This document shows, one piece after another, positions 23,456 through 32,834 of a stretch of DNA of 64,000 nt (the stretch's first letter is position 1; each line of letters starts with the position of its first letter). Under the pieces are notes generated by a model. The model was not told the DNA's origin and ran no database searches. It saw nothing but the letters and a program-made list of their open reading frames with translations. The stretch is from an uncultured Methanocorpusculum sp. (GTDB taxonomy: Archaea > Halobacteriota > Methanomicrobia > Methanomicrobiales > Methanocorpusculaceae), in contig NZ_OY764081.1 in the NCBI RefSeq assembly GCF_963667985.1, forward strand, positions 372,001 through 436,000, in the 5' to 3' direction. The translations under genes were made by a program, and so were the position numbers.

Positions 23456-26400
23456 TCAGTCCTCAGATGATCTTTCCGTCTCTTTATCAAGTTCCGAGAG
23501 CTGCACGATTCTGTCATAATAGCCGACGGCTTCTTTCAGTCTGCCGACGGACTCAAGCGACCGGGCTTTGAGATGCATAGCGGGCATGTGCTCCGGATCA
23601 TTTTTCAGGATATGATCGGCTGCTTTCTCAGCCATATCGAATCTGTTCTGCTGAAGATAAATGAGTCCGCGGCAGAAGTTCAGGTCGGGATCTTTGCATC
23701 CTGCAGTTTCCGCTTTGTCGAATGCGGCGAGTGCTTCGGTCGGGTGGCCGGTGACCATCTGCATGAATCCAAGCCCGGAAAGAACATACGGATTTTTCGG
23801 ATCGGCCTGGGCAGCGGTCGTCATGTCGCTGACGATATCTGATGGTTCACCGATCTTGATCGAGGCAAGGGCTTTTTCGATATGGAGAAGACTGTTCCTC
23901 GGATATTTTCCAAGCAGCTTGTCGAAATATCTGACAGCTTCCGGATATTTTCCCATACGCGAAAGCATCTCGGCATAGCCGAAGAGGGCGGCGGTGTTTT
24001 CCGGGTCTTTGAGGGTCAGCTCGGCATACTGTTTAAGGGCATCCTCCGTTTTTCCGATGTTGGCAAGTGATGCGGCATACATGGATCTGATACTCTGATC
24101 CTGCGGGCGAAGAGTCAGCATCTCTGCACAGGCTTCTGACGCCTCGCTGTCTTTTCCAAGGAAGTGCAGAGCCTCGGCTCTCAGACGGCGGGTGACGATA
24201 TCGTCTGAATTCGATTCGAGCAGAAGATCATATCCAGATACCGCCTCGTCATACTCACCCCTCATGACATATATGGAAGCAAGTTTTCTGACGACATCCG
24301 CATTTGGAATGCCTGCCTGAAGATATTTTGCGTACACCTCAAGGACTTCGTCATACTTCTGCATCTGCTCAAGGACATCTGCGAGTTCAAGCAGGGCTTT
24401 TGTGTTGGTTTCGTCGATATCCGTCAGATGCTGCAGGATTCTTGCCGCATCTTCAAGTCTGCCGAGATTCACGTAAGCAACTCCTTTGTCGAACAAAACC
24501 TGAGAATGTTCCGGAGAGAGATTGAGACACTGGTCCATATATTCTATGCAGAGCTTGAACTCGCCTTTTAACAGGTGAACATGTCCGATTGAGTAAAGGT
24601 TATGGATGTCGTCAGGATCCAGTTTAAGCGCCGCAGTATAGCATTCCTGTGCCAGATCGAGTTGGTCGGTTGATGTACATAGATTTCCTCCTAATGTCAG
24701 AAGACCGAGTCCTCCCTCTCCTTTGGACAATGCAAAGGAGGCTGCCTTCGCTGCTTCTTCATTTAACCCGAGATCAGCACAAATTGTCGTGGCATGAACT
24801 GCTGCTCCGGGAATGTCGGGGAAGTCATTCATGATTCTAATATAGGTCTCTGCAGCTGCCTGATTCTGTCCTGCAGCCGTTTGAGCCCTGCCGAGATCAA
24901 GAAGGATTCCAGGGTGATCCGGCAGAACTTCATCGGCCGAGGTAAACGCATCTACGGCTTTTTCATAATCGCCGAGCATCTCATATGCGGATCCAAGCCC
25001 GATGAAAGGTGCAGGAGTGTTTGTGGAAAGGAGCACGGCATTTTGATAATGGGCTGCCGCCTCTTCATAGTTGCCGGCGGAAAGCGCCGCCTCTCCCGCG
25101 AGCAGGGTGATTGTGAGGTCGCGGGGTTGGTAATCTTCGTTTAACAAAAGTTCAGCAATCTCCTGTGCCTCGGCGTATCTTCCTGTTCCGCTGCATGCTT
25201 TAAGAAGACCGATATAGGCAAGTGTGTTTTCCGGAGCCGCCTCAACGAGTTTTTTCCATGAGCCGGCCGCTTCCTTATATTTTCCTGCCAGCATCATGGA
25301 CGCGGCGTGCTGTTCCAAAGCTATGATGTTATCGGGTGATTTTGCAAGAACACGTGCCGCCGCGTCTCCGGCATACTGATAACGCCCAAGTCCGGCGAGG
25401 CATCTGCTGTGAAGAAGTTCCATGTCAAGCCGCGAGGGTGAATGGCTTAAAACAACGCCGGCGGCTTTGTCGGCATCTGCGTATCGGCCGAGTGCCGCAA
25501 GGGCATATCCCTGCATTGACAAAAGACCTTCATTCACGACGCCGACCTCGACTTTTATCTGCTCTTTCTGAGTTGGCGCGTTATCGAATAAATCAAGATC
25601 ACTATTTTCGAACCATTTCATTTTAGCAGGCGAGGGCCCGGCAGAGCCGAGTTTACCCATCTTCTCGAAACTCTCGAGCGCCTCTTTGTATTTACCGGAG
25701 AGGTACTCGGCGCAGCCTTTCATATACCAGACCGCAGAATTCGTCTGGTTCAGATGGCTGCATTCCACAAATGCCTCCACGGCACGTTTGAAATCTCCGT
25801 TCAAAAATGAGATCATTCCAAGCAGATGCCAGAGTTCTGCGTTTGCATAGCCTTTTGCCAATACTTTTTCAAGCTGGATGGCAGCCTCTTTCCCATTCCC
25901 ATCCCAGTAAAAAGATAAGGCACGGTGGATTGTGACGGTAATGTCATCTCCTGTTGTATAATGCTGGATCATTCCGTATGCGGCGGCAGCGTTTTTAAAG
26001 TTCCCGAGGCTTTCTTCGAGCCGGGCTCTGCGATACCAGCCGACTTCATCATTCTCGGCAAGGTGTGCATATCGTTTCAGCGCTCCTTCAATATCTCCCG
26101 TCATCTCGCTGCAGAATGCAGCATTGGAGATCAGTTCAGGTTTTCCAAGTGAGGAGGTAAGGTTATCATACATGGATCGTGCTTCGGCAAACATTCCGCT
26201 TCGCATCAAAAGGTCGGCATACCGGATCCGGTATTGTACATTCCCCGGGAAGTGGGAAATCAGCTGCGAACAAACGGCAGCTGCTTCACGATACTTCCCG
26301 GAACGCAGAAGCCACTCGCATTTTCTGTCTTTGAGATATACCTCGCTTTCCGGGAGGACGATATGGCCGAGGGCGGATAATGCTTCTTCATACTTTCCTG

Positions 26401-26683
26401 CATCACCCAATAGGACTGCAAGTGATGTCCAGGCATGAAAATCCTCCGGGTTGAGTTCGACCGCTTTGGCATATGATCGGGCGGCGGCGTCATATTTTTG
26501 GGTAAGTCTTTGACTTGTGGCAAGGCGTGTCCAGATATGCGCCGACCCCGGCTCCAGTTCAAGCGCTTTTGTGAAATGCTGGATTGCATCGTCATACATT
26601 CCTTTTTCGTATGCCTGTTCTCCGCGTGCTATCCACGGATTCTGTTTGTCATTTTTGCCGAAAAGACCGCCAATATCTACCAT
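23456..26683 (-). CDS. Large tetratricopeptide-repeat protein
   Basis: A 1075-residue protein made almost wholly of TPR units, roughly thirty, from AYEKGMYDDAIQHFTKALEL at the start to RLKEAVGYYDRIVQL at the end. There is no signal peptide, membrane segment or enzymatic domain, so it is a cytoplasmic scaffold. A negatively charged tail closes the protein. The ribosome binding site AAGGAGGATGGA is strong and a TATA box lies near 26732-26742. It shares a divergent promoter region with nifB and is coupled to rlmH. Large TPR scaffolds are common in methanogens; the partner is unknown. Confidence 0.85.
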   Translation of the reverse strand: MVDIGGLFGKNDKQNPWIARGEQAYEKGMYDDAIQHFTKALELEPGSAHIWTRLATSQRLTQKYDAAARSYAKAVELNPEDFHAWTSLAVLLGDAGKYEEALSALGHIVLPESEVYLKDRKCEWLLRSGKYREAAAVCSQLISHFPGNVQYRIRYADLLMRSGMFAEARSMYDNLTSSLGKPELISNAAFCSEMTGDIEGALKRYAHLAENDEVGWYRRARLEESLGNFKNAAAAYGMIQHYTTGDDITVTIHRALSFYWDGNGKEAAIQLEKVLAKGYANAELWHLLGMISFLNGDFKRAVEAFVECSHLNQTNSAVWYMKGCAEYLSGKYKEALESFEKMGKLGSAGPSPAKMKWFENSDLDLFDNAPTQKEQIKVEVGVVNEGLLSMQGYALAALGRYADADKAAGVVLSHSPSRLDMELLHSRCLAGLGRYQYAGDAAARVLAKSPDNIIALEQHAASMMLAGKYKEAAGSWKKLVEAAPENTLAYIGLLKACSGTGRYAEAQEIAELLLNEDYQPRDLTITLLAGEAALSAGNYEEAAAHYQNAVLLSTNTPAPFIGLGSAYEMLGDYEKAVDAFTSADEVLPDHPGILLDLGRAQTAAGQNQAAAETYIRIMNDFPDIPGAAVHATTICADLGLNEEAAKAASFALSKGEGGLGLLTLGGNLCTSTDQLDLAQECYTAALKLDPDDIHNLYSIGHVHLLKGEFKLCIEYMDQCLNLSPEHSQVLFDKGVAYVNLGRLEDAARILQHLTDIDETNTKALLELADVLEQMQKYDEVLEVYAKYLQAGIPNADVVRKLASIYVMRGEYDEAVSGYDLLLESNSDDIVTRRLRAEALHFLGKDSEASEACAEMLTLRPQDQSIRSMYAASLANIGKTEDALKQYAELTLKDPENTAALFGYAEMLSRMGKYPEAVRYFDKLLGKYPRNSLLHIEKALASIKIGEPSDIVSDMTTAAQADPKNPYVLSGLGFMQMVTGHPTEALAAFDKAETAGCKDPDLNFCRGLIYLQQNRFDMAEKAADHILKNDPEHMPAMHLKARSLESVGRLKEAVGYYDRIVQLSELDKETERSSED

Positions 26684-26770
26684 TCCATCCTCCTTGATAC
26701 TCTGTTTAAACTATTTCCGCCCAGTTAATATAAAGCCTCTCTCTGAATCATCAGTGCCAGAAACGTTTGG

Positions 26771-26779
26771 ACTTTATAG
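26771..26779 (+). promoter_or_regulatory. TATA box of nifB
   Basis: CTTTATAGA lies about 27 bases before the nifB ATG. Transcription would therefore start at or next to the start codon, and no ribosome binding site is seen. The message is probably leaderless. Confidence 0.5.
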
Positions 26780-26801
26780 AACGAAACACAATAGATTTAC
26801 T

Positions 26802-27734
26802 ATGGATTCCCGTGAAACCGACAAAGATCTGCGTGATGCCCAGAATCTGCCGTATGATCCAGATACGCTTCGAAGAATCAACGAGCACCCCTGTTACAGT
26901 CAGGATGCACGACATGTGTTCGGCCGGTGCCATGTGGCCGTCGCTCCGAAATGCAATATTCAGTGCAATTACTGCGTCAGGGATTATGACTGCGTCAACG
27001 AATCCCGTCCGGGAGTGACAAGCGAGATCCTTGCGCCCGGCGATGCTCTGGAGCGAATCGACGAAGTCGTTTCACGGATGAAGCACATCAAAGTCGTGGG
27101 GATCGCAGGTCCCGGCGATCCGCTTGCAAACGAAGAGACGTTCGAGACGCTCCGTCTCGTTCACGAAAAGTATCCGGACGTGATCCTTTGTATCAGCACG
27201 AATGGTCTTCTTCTTCCAGACAAGATCGACATTCTGGAAAAATACAGAGTCAGAAATATCACGATTACATTGAATGCGATTGATCCCGCGATCGGCGAAA
27301 AGATTTACTCATTCGTTGAATATGAAGGGAAAAAGTATCACGGGCGTGAAGCTGCCAAACTTCTGCTGAAAAATCAGATGAAAGGTATCGAAGAGGCCGT
27401 GAAGCGAAAGATGCTCGTAAAAATTAATACCGTGTACATCCCCGGCGTTAACGATCAGCATATCCCGGAGATCGCAAAAAAGGTTGGAGCAATGGGCGTA
27501 TTCAACTTCAATATCATCCCGCTTATCCCGCAGTATAAATTCAAGGACGTTGTTCCTCCAACACCGGCGGAAAAAGCAAAGATGCACGAACTGTGTGCCC
27601 CCTATGTCCGCCAGATGCGTCACTGTCAGAGATGCCGGGCCGACGCGGTCGGAATTCTCGGCAAGGATGTCCAGAACGAATTCGGATGCTGCGGCAAAGG
27701 CGACGGGTCAGGAAAAGGCTGCAGCGGGGAGTGA
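26802..27734 (+). CDS. nifB: NifB-like radical SAM protein, stand-alone
   Basis: A 310-residue radical SAM enzyme matching the short archaeal NifB, which builds the 8Fe carbide precursor of nitrogenase cofactor. The SAM cluster motif KCNIQCNYC is near residue 51, and NifB-specific cysteine and histidine lie around it (HPCYSQDARH, CHVAV). GIAGPGDPLAN and the C-terminal CCGKGDGSGKGCSG are also typical. The NifX-like domain of many bacterial NifB proteins is absent, as usual in methanogens. No nif structural gene is in the window. I chose ATG 26802 because it begins the conserved region and matches the TATA box. Confidence 0.85.
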   Translation: MDSRETDKDLRDAQNLPYDPDTLRRINEHPCYSQDARHVFGRCHVAVAPKCNIQCNYCVRDYDCVNESRPGVTSEILAPGDALERIDEVVSRMKHIKVVGIAGPGDPLANEETFETLRLVHEKYPDVILCISTNGLLLPDKIDILEKYRVRNITITLNAIDPAIGEKIYSFVEYEGKKYHGREAAKLLLKNQMKGIEEAVKRKMLVKINTVYIPGVNDQHIPEIAKKVGAMGVFNFNIIPLIPQYKFKDVVPPTPAEKAKMHELCAPYVRQMRHCQRCRADAVGILGKDVQNEFGCCGKGDGSGKGCSGE

Positions 27735-27914
27735 TTTCCTTCTCAAAACAGGTTCCAACCGATCTCATTTTTCCGACGTATCTGCTTTTTTCCTGCTTTC
27801 GTTTCCTCTCTACCCCAACAATTAAAGCCTTTCCCTACATACAATAATATACCTTACATAACCCGCCCCTCGCTTCACACATTTGGCGGACAAAAACGGT
27901 TAGATGGGGAATCT

Positions 27915-27935
27915 GGAAATCTTCCCATTATATAA
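27915..27935 (+). promoter_or_regulatory. Dyad plus TATA box before the isoprenoid operon
   Basis: GGAAATCTTCC (27915-27925, arms GGAA and TTCC) is followed three bases later by TTATATAA (27928-27935). The TATA box lies so close to ATG 27938 that transcription should start near 27955, inside the assigned coding region. This puts the assigned start in doubt. Confidence 0.45.
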
Positions 27936-27937
27936 CA

Positions 27938-28777
27938 ATGATATCAAAAATACCGGCAGAGCCCAAGGCTACGGAAAAGTCTGTGAGGCTCTCAACACTC
28001 TCGAGTAGATTCTATCCAAAAAATGAGCCGGAGCTGGATGCACTGTTGTCCGCTCTTTTTGCAGCTACGGAAACGTCTGTTTCGGATCCATACGGGATAC
28101 TCGTGCCGCATGCAGGCTTTGTATATTCGGGGAAAACAGCGGCCGTAGGATATGCCGCGATCTCTCCGGCGTTTGTCGGGACCTTTGTTCTGATCGGTCC
28201 AAGCCATGCTGGTCTTGAAACATCCACATCGGATCTGATCTGGGAAACGCCGCTTGGTAATATTCTCCCTGATACAGCATTCGTTGAGGCTCTTTCTGCG
28301 CAGATTCCTGTGCGTAACGATTTGATTTCGGCAGAGGAAAACTCCCTCGAGGTTCAGATGCCCTTCATCCGGTATCGGTTCCCAAAAGCCAGGATCGTTC
28401 CAATTCTGATGGGTGATCAGTCTCCAAACGGCGCCGTCCGGGTTGCTCAGGCGGTAATTTCTGCTGTAAATACGACCGGCATTCGTCCGATTATCATCGC
28501 TTCAGGCGATGGCTCGCATTATGTTCCGGCGAAGATTGCCGCAGAAAAAGATCTGGCGGTCCTTGCATCCGTACGACATCTGGACGTGTCCGTCTTCTAC
28601 GACACACTCTTTAGACTTCGTCCGTCCATGTGCGGTTACGGCTGTATTGCCGCCATGACACTGATTTGTTCTTCGTTAGGTGCAAAAGAAGCCCGCGTTC
28701 TTTTATATCAGACATCGGGCGACGCCACCGGTGATTTAGCCGAAGTAGTAGGATATGCCGCCATGGAAGTGGTCTGA
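27938..28777 (+). CDS. MEMO1-family protein (AmmeMemoRadiSam system B-like)
   Basis: A 279-residue MEMO-like protein, related to extradiol dioxygenases. The metal-site histidines lie in VPHAGFVYSGKT, LIGPSHAG and SGDGSHYVP. In archaea it is regularly first in the mevalonate operon, as here, but its reaction is unsettled. Start: ATG 27938 is only a few bases from a TATA box, so GTG 27983 (reading VRLSTLSSRFYP, where family members usually begin) is a serious alternative. It ends one base before the mevalonate kinase start. Confidence 0.85.
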   Translation: MISKIPAEPKATEKSVRLSTLSSRFYPKNEPELDALLSALFAATETSVSDPYGILVPHAGFVYSGKTAAVGYAAISPAFVGTFVLIGPSHAGLETSTSDLIWETPLGNILPDTAFVEALSAQIPVRNDLISAEENSLEVQMPFIRYRFPKARIVPILMGDQSPNGAVRVAQAVISAVNTTGIRPIIIASGDGSHYVPAKIAAEKDLAVLASVRHLDVSVFYDTLFRLRPSMCGYGCIAAMTLICSSLGAKEARVLLYQTSGDATGDLAEVVGYAAMEVV

Positions 28778-28778
28778 C

Positions 28779-29651
28779 ATGGCAACATGGAGCGCTCCGG
28801 GAAAAGTTATCCTTTTTGGGGAACATTCGGTCGTTTACGGAAAACCGGCTATCGCGATGGCGATAAAACCCCGTGTTCAGGTCACCGTTCGGCATTCCCG
28901 TTATTATCAGAAACCAAACTCCCCCTACATCTCTGAGTGTTTCCGGATCACCGATGTTAAGGGCAGCGTGTATGTCAGATCCCAGCTACCAAGCGCATCG
29001 GGCCTCGGTTCTTCGGCCGCCGTTACGGTCGCAACGCTTTTTGCGATCAACGATGAGTTCGAGCTTGGCTACACCCGGGAAGAGGTCGGCGATCTGGCTT
29101 TCGAAGTGGAAAAGGCAACTCAGGGAGGGCGGGCCAGCGCGACCGACACGTATGTCTCGACATTCGGCGGTCTGGTGTTTATCCGGGGCAGTGAAAAACG
29201 CCGTCTTCTTCCTCCGCAGAACCTCTCGATCGTGATCGGTAACTCGCTCATCTCCCACAACACTGCGGAGATGGTGGAAAAAGTCGCCGAACTCAAACGG
29301 ACCTCGCCGGTTGTTGCAAACGGCATCATGGATGCGATCGGTGGCGTGACGATGGAAGCCATGCACAATCTTGAAAATCCCAAGGAACTGGGCGTTCTGA
29401 TGAACCGGAACCATGCTCTTCTCGACGCTCTTGGTGTTGGTCATCCCGTATTATCCCAGCTCGTTCTTGCGGCCAGAAATGCCGGTGCATACGGCGCAAA
29501 ACTCTCGGGTGCCGGCGGCGGGGGATGTATATGGGCTCTCTGTTCAAAGGGTTCCCGCAATCGGGTGGCCGGTGCAATTGAAGACTGCGATGCCCGTCCG
29601 ATAACCACATCCATCGATACGGAAGGGGCACGGAGGGAAAAAGATGAATGA
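28779..29651 (+). CDS. mvk: Mevalonate kinase
   Basis: A 290-residue GHMP kinase. It starts with WSAPGKVILFGEHSVVYGKP and has the ATP loop LPSASGLGSSAAVT near residue 67 and the third motif KLSGAGGGGCIWAL near residue 243. It phosphorylates mevalonate, the first step of this operon's pathway. I chose ATG 28779, one base after the MEMO stop, over an ATG at 28755 inside that gene. It overlaps the next gene by eight bases. Confidence 0.93.
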   Translation: MATWSAPGKVILFGEHSVVYGKPAIAMAIKPRVQVTVRHSRYYQKPNSPYISECFRITDVKGSVYVRSQLPSASGLGSSAAVTVATLFAINDEFELGYTREEVGDLAFEVEKATQGGRASATDTYVSTFGGLVFIRGSEKRRLLPPQNLSIVIGNSLISHNTAEMVEKVAELKRTSPVVANGIMDAIGGVTMEAMHNLENPKELGVLMNRNHALLDALGVGHPVLSQLVLAARNAGAYGAKLSGAGGGGCIWALCSKGSRNRVAGAIEDCDARPITTSIDTEGARREKDE

Positions 29652-30399
29652 ACCGGTAATCATCAAACTCGGCGGCAGTATTGTAACGAAAAAATCCGAA
29701 GACGGCGTCGTCGATTCGGCAAAGATCAAACTCCTTGCCGGGCAGATCGCACCGTTTGCCGGAAAATTCCCGCTCATCATCGTTCATGGGGCTGGATCAT
29801 GCGGCCATCCCGAAGCAAAAGCATATGATATTCCGGGAGGCGTCACGAAAGAAAACGCCGCAGGAGTTTATGTTACGCACACGGCAGTTTCCACACTCAA
29901 CCGTTCCGTGGTCTCTTCGCTTCGCGAGGCCGGCATGGAGGCCGTTTCTCTCCATCCGTTCGGTTGCTGTCTTGCGGAGAACGGCCGGCTTGTCTCTGCT
30001 GGCGTTTCGCAGATCAAAGAGATGCTTGCCCTTGGCATAATCCCGGTCCTGCATGGAGATGTGGTCATGGACACAAAACGCGGTGCCTGTATTGTTTCCG
30101 GCGATCAGATAGTCCCGTATCTCGCGGTCAAACTCGGCGCGAAATGCGTCGGAATCGCGACCGATGTCGGCGGCGTTCTTGAAAATGGCGAGATCGTTCC
30201 CGAGATTAATCGTCAGAACGTTGGTACAATCGACCTCGGCGGTTCATCCAGTACTGACATAACCGGCGGCATGCGTGGAAAGATCAATGAACTTCTCCTC
30301 CTCGCCGATGAGGGGGTTGACTCACACATATTTGCCGCGAACCGTGTGGGAGACTTTCTTGCAGGACACAATTACGGCGGAACTCTGGTGAAAAAATGA
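29644..30399 (+). CDS. ipk: Isopentenyl phosphate kinase
   Basis: A 251-residue amino acid kinase-family protein. The N-terminal IIKLGGSIVTKK loop and the motif HGAGSCGH (second histidine catalytic in this family) identify isopentenyl phosphate kinase, which gives isopentenyl diphosphate in the modified archaeal mevalonate pathway. That route decarboxylates before the second phosphorylation; the decarboxylation enzymes are not encoded here. It overlaps mvk by eight bases and the isomerase by four. Confidence 0.92.
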   Translation: MNEPVIIKLGGSIVTKKSEDGVVDSAKIKLLAGQIAPFAGKFPLIIVHGAGSCGHPEAKAYDIPGGVTKENAAGVYVTHTAVSTLNRSVVSSLREAGMEAVSLHPFGCCLAENGRLVSAGVSQIKEMLALGIIPVLHGDVVMDTKRGACIVSGDQIVPYLAVKLGAKCVGIATDVGGVLENGEIVPEINRQNVGTIDLGGSSSTDITGGMRGKINELLLLADEGVDSHIFAANRVGDFLAGHNYGGTLVKK

Positions 30400-31463
30400 C
30401 CCCGAACACACCTACATCATCACGAAAACTGGATCATCTGCGTCTCTGCAGCGAAACCGATGTAACCGCCGGCAGTGCAGGCTTCGAAGACATCATTCTC
30501 GTACACAATGCTCTGCCCGAATGCGATCTGGATTCCATCGACCTCTCCGTCGACTTCCTTGGACGAAAGCTTTCCTCGCCGTTGTTTATTTCCGCGATGA
30601 CCGGCGGTCACCCGGACACTGCCGAAGTGAACCGGGTCCTTGGATCAGCTGCGGAAAAATACGATCTTGCGATGGGGGTCGGGTCCCAGCGTGCGGCGCT
30701 CGAAAATCCCGATCTTGCGGATAGTTTCAGTGTCGTCAGAGATGCCGCCCCCCACGCGTTCCTCTGTGGAAACATTGGAGCTGTCCAGCTGGTCAGTCAT
30801 GGCATGGAGTGGGTGGACGCCGCAGTCGATATGATCGACGCCGATGCACTTTGTATTCATCTGAACTTCCTTCAGGAAGCCGTTCAACCGGAAGGCGACC
30901 ATGATGCGACCTCGTGCCTTGATGCCATATCAAAGGCTTGTAAAGAATCAAACGTTCCTATAATCGTAAAAGAGACCGGATGCGGTATTTCCTCTGAAGT
31001 TGCCGGCCGGCTTTTCGATGCCGGTGTTTCAGCGATTGACACCGGCGGATACGGCGGGACTTCCTGGGCAAAAATCGAGGGAGCTCGTGCACAGAAAAGG
31101 GATGCTGCCGGTGATAAAGCTCTGGCCGGACTCGGAAATTCTCTGCTTACATGGGGAATTCCTACCGCAGTCAGCGTTTTTGAGGTAGCGAAGGTGAGTA
31201 AAGGACCGGTTATTGCAACAGGCGGGTTGAAAACCGGTCTTGATATTGCAAAAGGGATAGTTCTTGGTGCCACGCTTGGAGGGATGGCTTTATCTCTCCT
31301 TAGCCCGGCACTTTCCGGCGAGGAATCCCTTGGATCTGCAATAGATACCATTCACACGGAACTCAGGGCTTCGATGTTTCTCTGCGGGGCAAAAGATACT
31401 GCCTCCCTTGCAAAGGTCAGGTATTACCTCCTTGGAAACGTCAGGCAGATGATTCGGACATAA
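30396..31463 (+). CDS. fni: Type 2 isopentenyl-diphosphate delta-isomerase
   Basis: A 355-residue FMN-dependent IPP isomerase, which interconverts isopentenyl and dimethylallyl diphosphate. Typical segments are SPLFISAMTGGH, MGVGSQRAALENPD, IHLNFLQEAVQPEGD and the FMN-phosphate region PVIATGGLKTGLDIAKG. Length is normal for the family. It begins within the end of ipk (ATGA) and is followed 18 bases later by the RNase J gene. Confidence 0.93.
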   Translation: MTPNTPTSSRKLDHLRLCSETDVTAGSAGFEDIILVHNALPECDLDSIDLSVDFLGRKLSSPLFISAMTGGHPDTAEVNRVLGSAAEKYDLAMGVGSQRAALENPDLADSFSVVRDAAPHAFLCGNIGAVQLVSHGMEWVDAAVDMIDADALCIHLNFLQEAVQPEGDHDATSCLDAISKACKESNVPIIVKETGCGISSEVAGRLFDAGVSAIDTGGYGGTSWAKIEGARAQKRDAAGDKALAGLGNSLLTWGIPTAVSVFEVAKVSKGPVIATGGLKTGLDIAKGIVLGATLGGMALSLLSPALSGEESLGSAIDTIHTELRASMFLCGAKDTASLAKVRYYLLGNVRQMIRT

Positions 31464-31481
31464 AAAATCAGGAAACAAAAT

Positions 31482-32825
31482 ATGGTAGACATAGAAGTAA
31501 TAGCCGTAGGCGGGTACAACGAGGTCGGAAGAAACATGACCGCGGTCCGTATCGGCAAAGAGATTGTCATTTTCGACATTGGCTTATATCTGGACCCGAT
31601 AACGGGAAACAACAACGTGGATATGGAGAATATGCACTCTCTGGATCTTATCCAGATGGGCGCGATTCCCGATGACACCGTCATGAACTCGGTCGAAGGG
31701 ACCGTGAAAGCGATCGTATGTACGCACGGTCACCTGGACCACATCGGTGCAATCCAGAAACTTGCCCACCGGTACAACTGCCCGATCATCTCGACGCCCT
31801 ACACGAACGAGCTGATCAAACAGCAGATCGAAGGCGAACGCAAATTCTCGGTGATGAACAAGACCTTTGTGCTGAAAGCAGGAGGGAAATACACCATCTC
31901 CCAGAATCTCACCTTAGAGTTCGTCCGTGTTCAACACAGTATCATTGATTCGGTCATGGCCGTTCTCCACACCCCGGTCGGCTGCGTCGTGTATGCAAAC
32001 GATTTCAAGTTTGATATGACGCCGGTGATCGGTGAAGCTCCCGATCTCGCCCGCATGCGTGAGATCGGTAAAGAAGGCGTCAAGGTTCTGATCGTTGAAT
32101 CGCTGAATCTCGATGACCGCGGATACTCGCCGAGCGAACAGGTTGCCCGTCTCCGGGTCCGCGATGCGATCATGCGGTGCGAGGATGATAAAAATGCCAT
32201 CATCGTCTCGACGTTTGCTTCGCAGATTGCGAGAATCAAGACGATCACCGAATGTGCCCGCGAGATCGACCGGGTCCCGGTCCTTCTCGGCCGCAGTATG
32301 GAGCGGTACAACACCACCGCAGAGATCTTAAAGCAGGTTGCTTTCCCGCAGGGAACCAGCATTTATGGAAACAGAAAGACCACCGACCGGATGCTTCGCC
32401 GCGTTCTCAAAGAAGGAAAGGACAAGTTCCTTCTCGTTGCGACAGGTCACCAGGGAGAACCCGGATCCATGCTTTCGAGAATCGCTCTCGGAGAGACTCC
32501 GCTTAAAATCGAGAGAGGAGACAAGATCATGTTTTCTGCAAACATCATCCCCAATCCGACCAACTATGCCCAGCGTGCCGAGGTCGACCGCCTTCTGATG
32601 AGACAGGGCGCCAGTATCTTTGACGGACTTCACGTGACTGGTCACGCTTATTATCAGGAGCATTACGATCTGCTTTCCATGCTGAATCCTGAACACATCA
32701 TTCCGTCCCACGGTCCTTTCGCTATGAAAGGCGGTTACGTGGCACTTGGTTCCGAGTTTGGATACACACTGAATAAGGAGGTCCATATTATGCAGAACGG
32801 CGACCGTCTGGTCCTTCCGAAATGA
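31482..32825 (+). CDS. rnj: Archaeal RNase J, metallo-beta-lactamase/beta-CASP
   Basis: A 447-residue beta-CASP ribonuclease. It opens with VIAVGGYNEVGRNMTAV; the metal motif CTHGHLDHIGAI is near residue 80, and VVYANDFKFDM and SHGPFAMKGG are further catalytic regions. Archaeal RNase J is a 5'-to-3' exonuclease in mRNA turnover. Its place in the isoprenoid operon, between fni and the prenyl synthase, is kept in many Euryarchaeota. The reason is unknown. It is separated by nine bases from the next gene. Confidence 0.9.
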   Translation: MVDIEVIAVGGYNEVGRNMTAVRIGKEIVIFDIGLYLDPITGNNNVDMENMHSLDLIQMGAIPDDTVMNSVEGTVKAIVCTHGHLDHIGAIQKLAHRYNCPIISTPYTNELIKQQIEGERKFSVMNKTFVLKAGGKYTISQNLTLEFVRVQHSIIDSVMAVLHTPVGCVVYANDFKFDMTPVIGEAPDLARMREIGKEGVKVLIVESLNLDDRGYSPSEQVARLRVRDAIMRCEDDKNAIIVSTFASQIARIKTITECAREIDRVPVLLGRSMERYNTTAEILKQVAFPQGTSIYGNRKTTDRMLRRVLKEGKDKFLLVATGHQGEPGSMLSRIALGETPLKIERGDKIMFSANIIPNPTNYAQRAEVDRLLMRQGASIFDGLHVTGHAYYQEHYDLLSMLNPEHIIPSHGPFAMKGGYVALGSEFGYTLNKEVHIMQNGDRLVLPK

Positions 32826-32834
32826 GATGATTTT

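Noticed and set aside
27911-27926. NrpR nitrogen operator before the MEMO gene
   Set aside because: The known operator has six bases between GGAA and TTCC; here there are three, or ten when counted from the outer GGAA.
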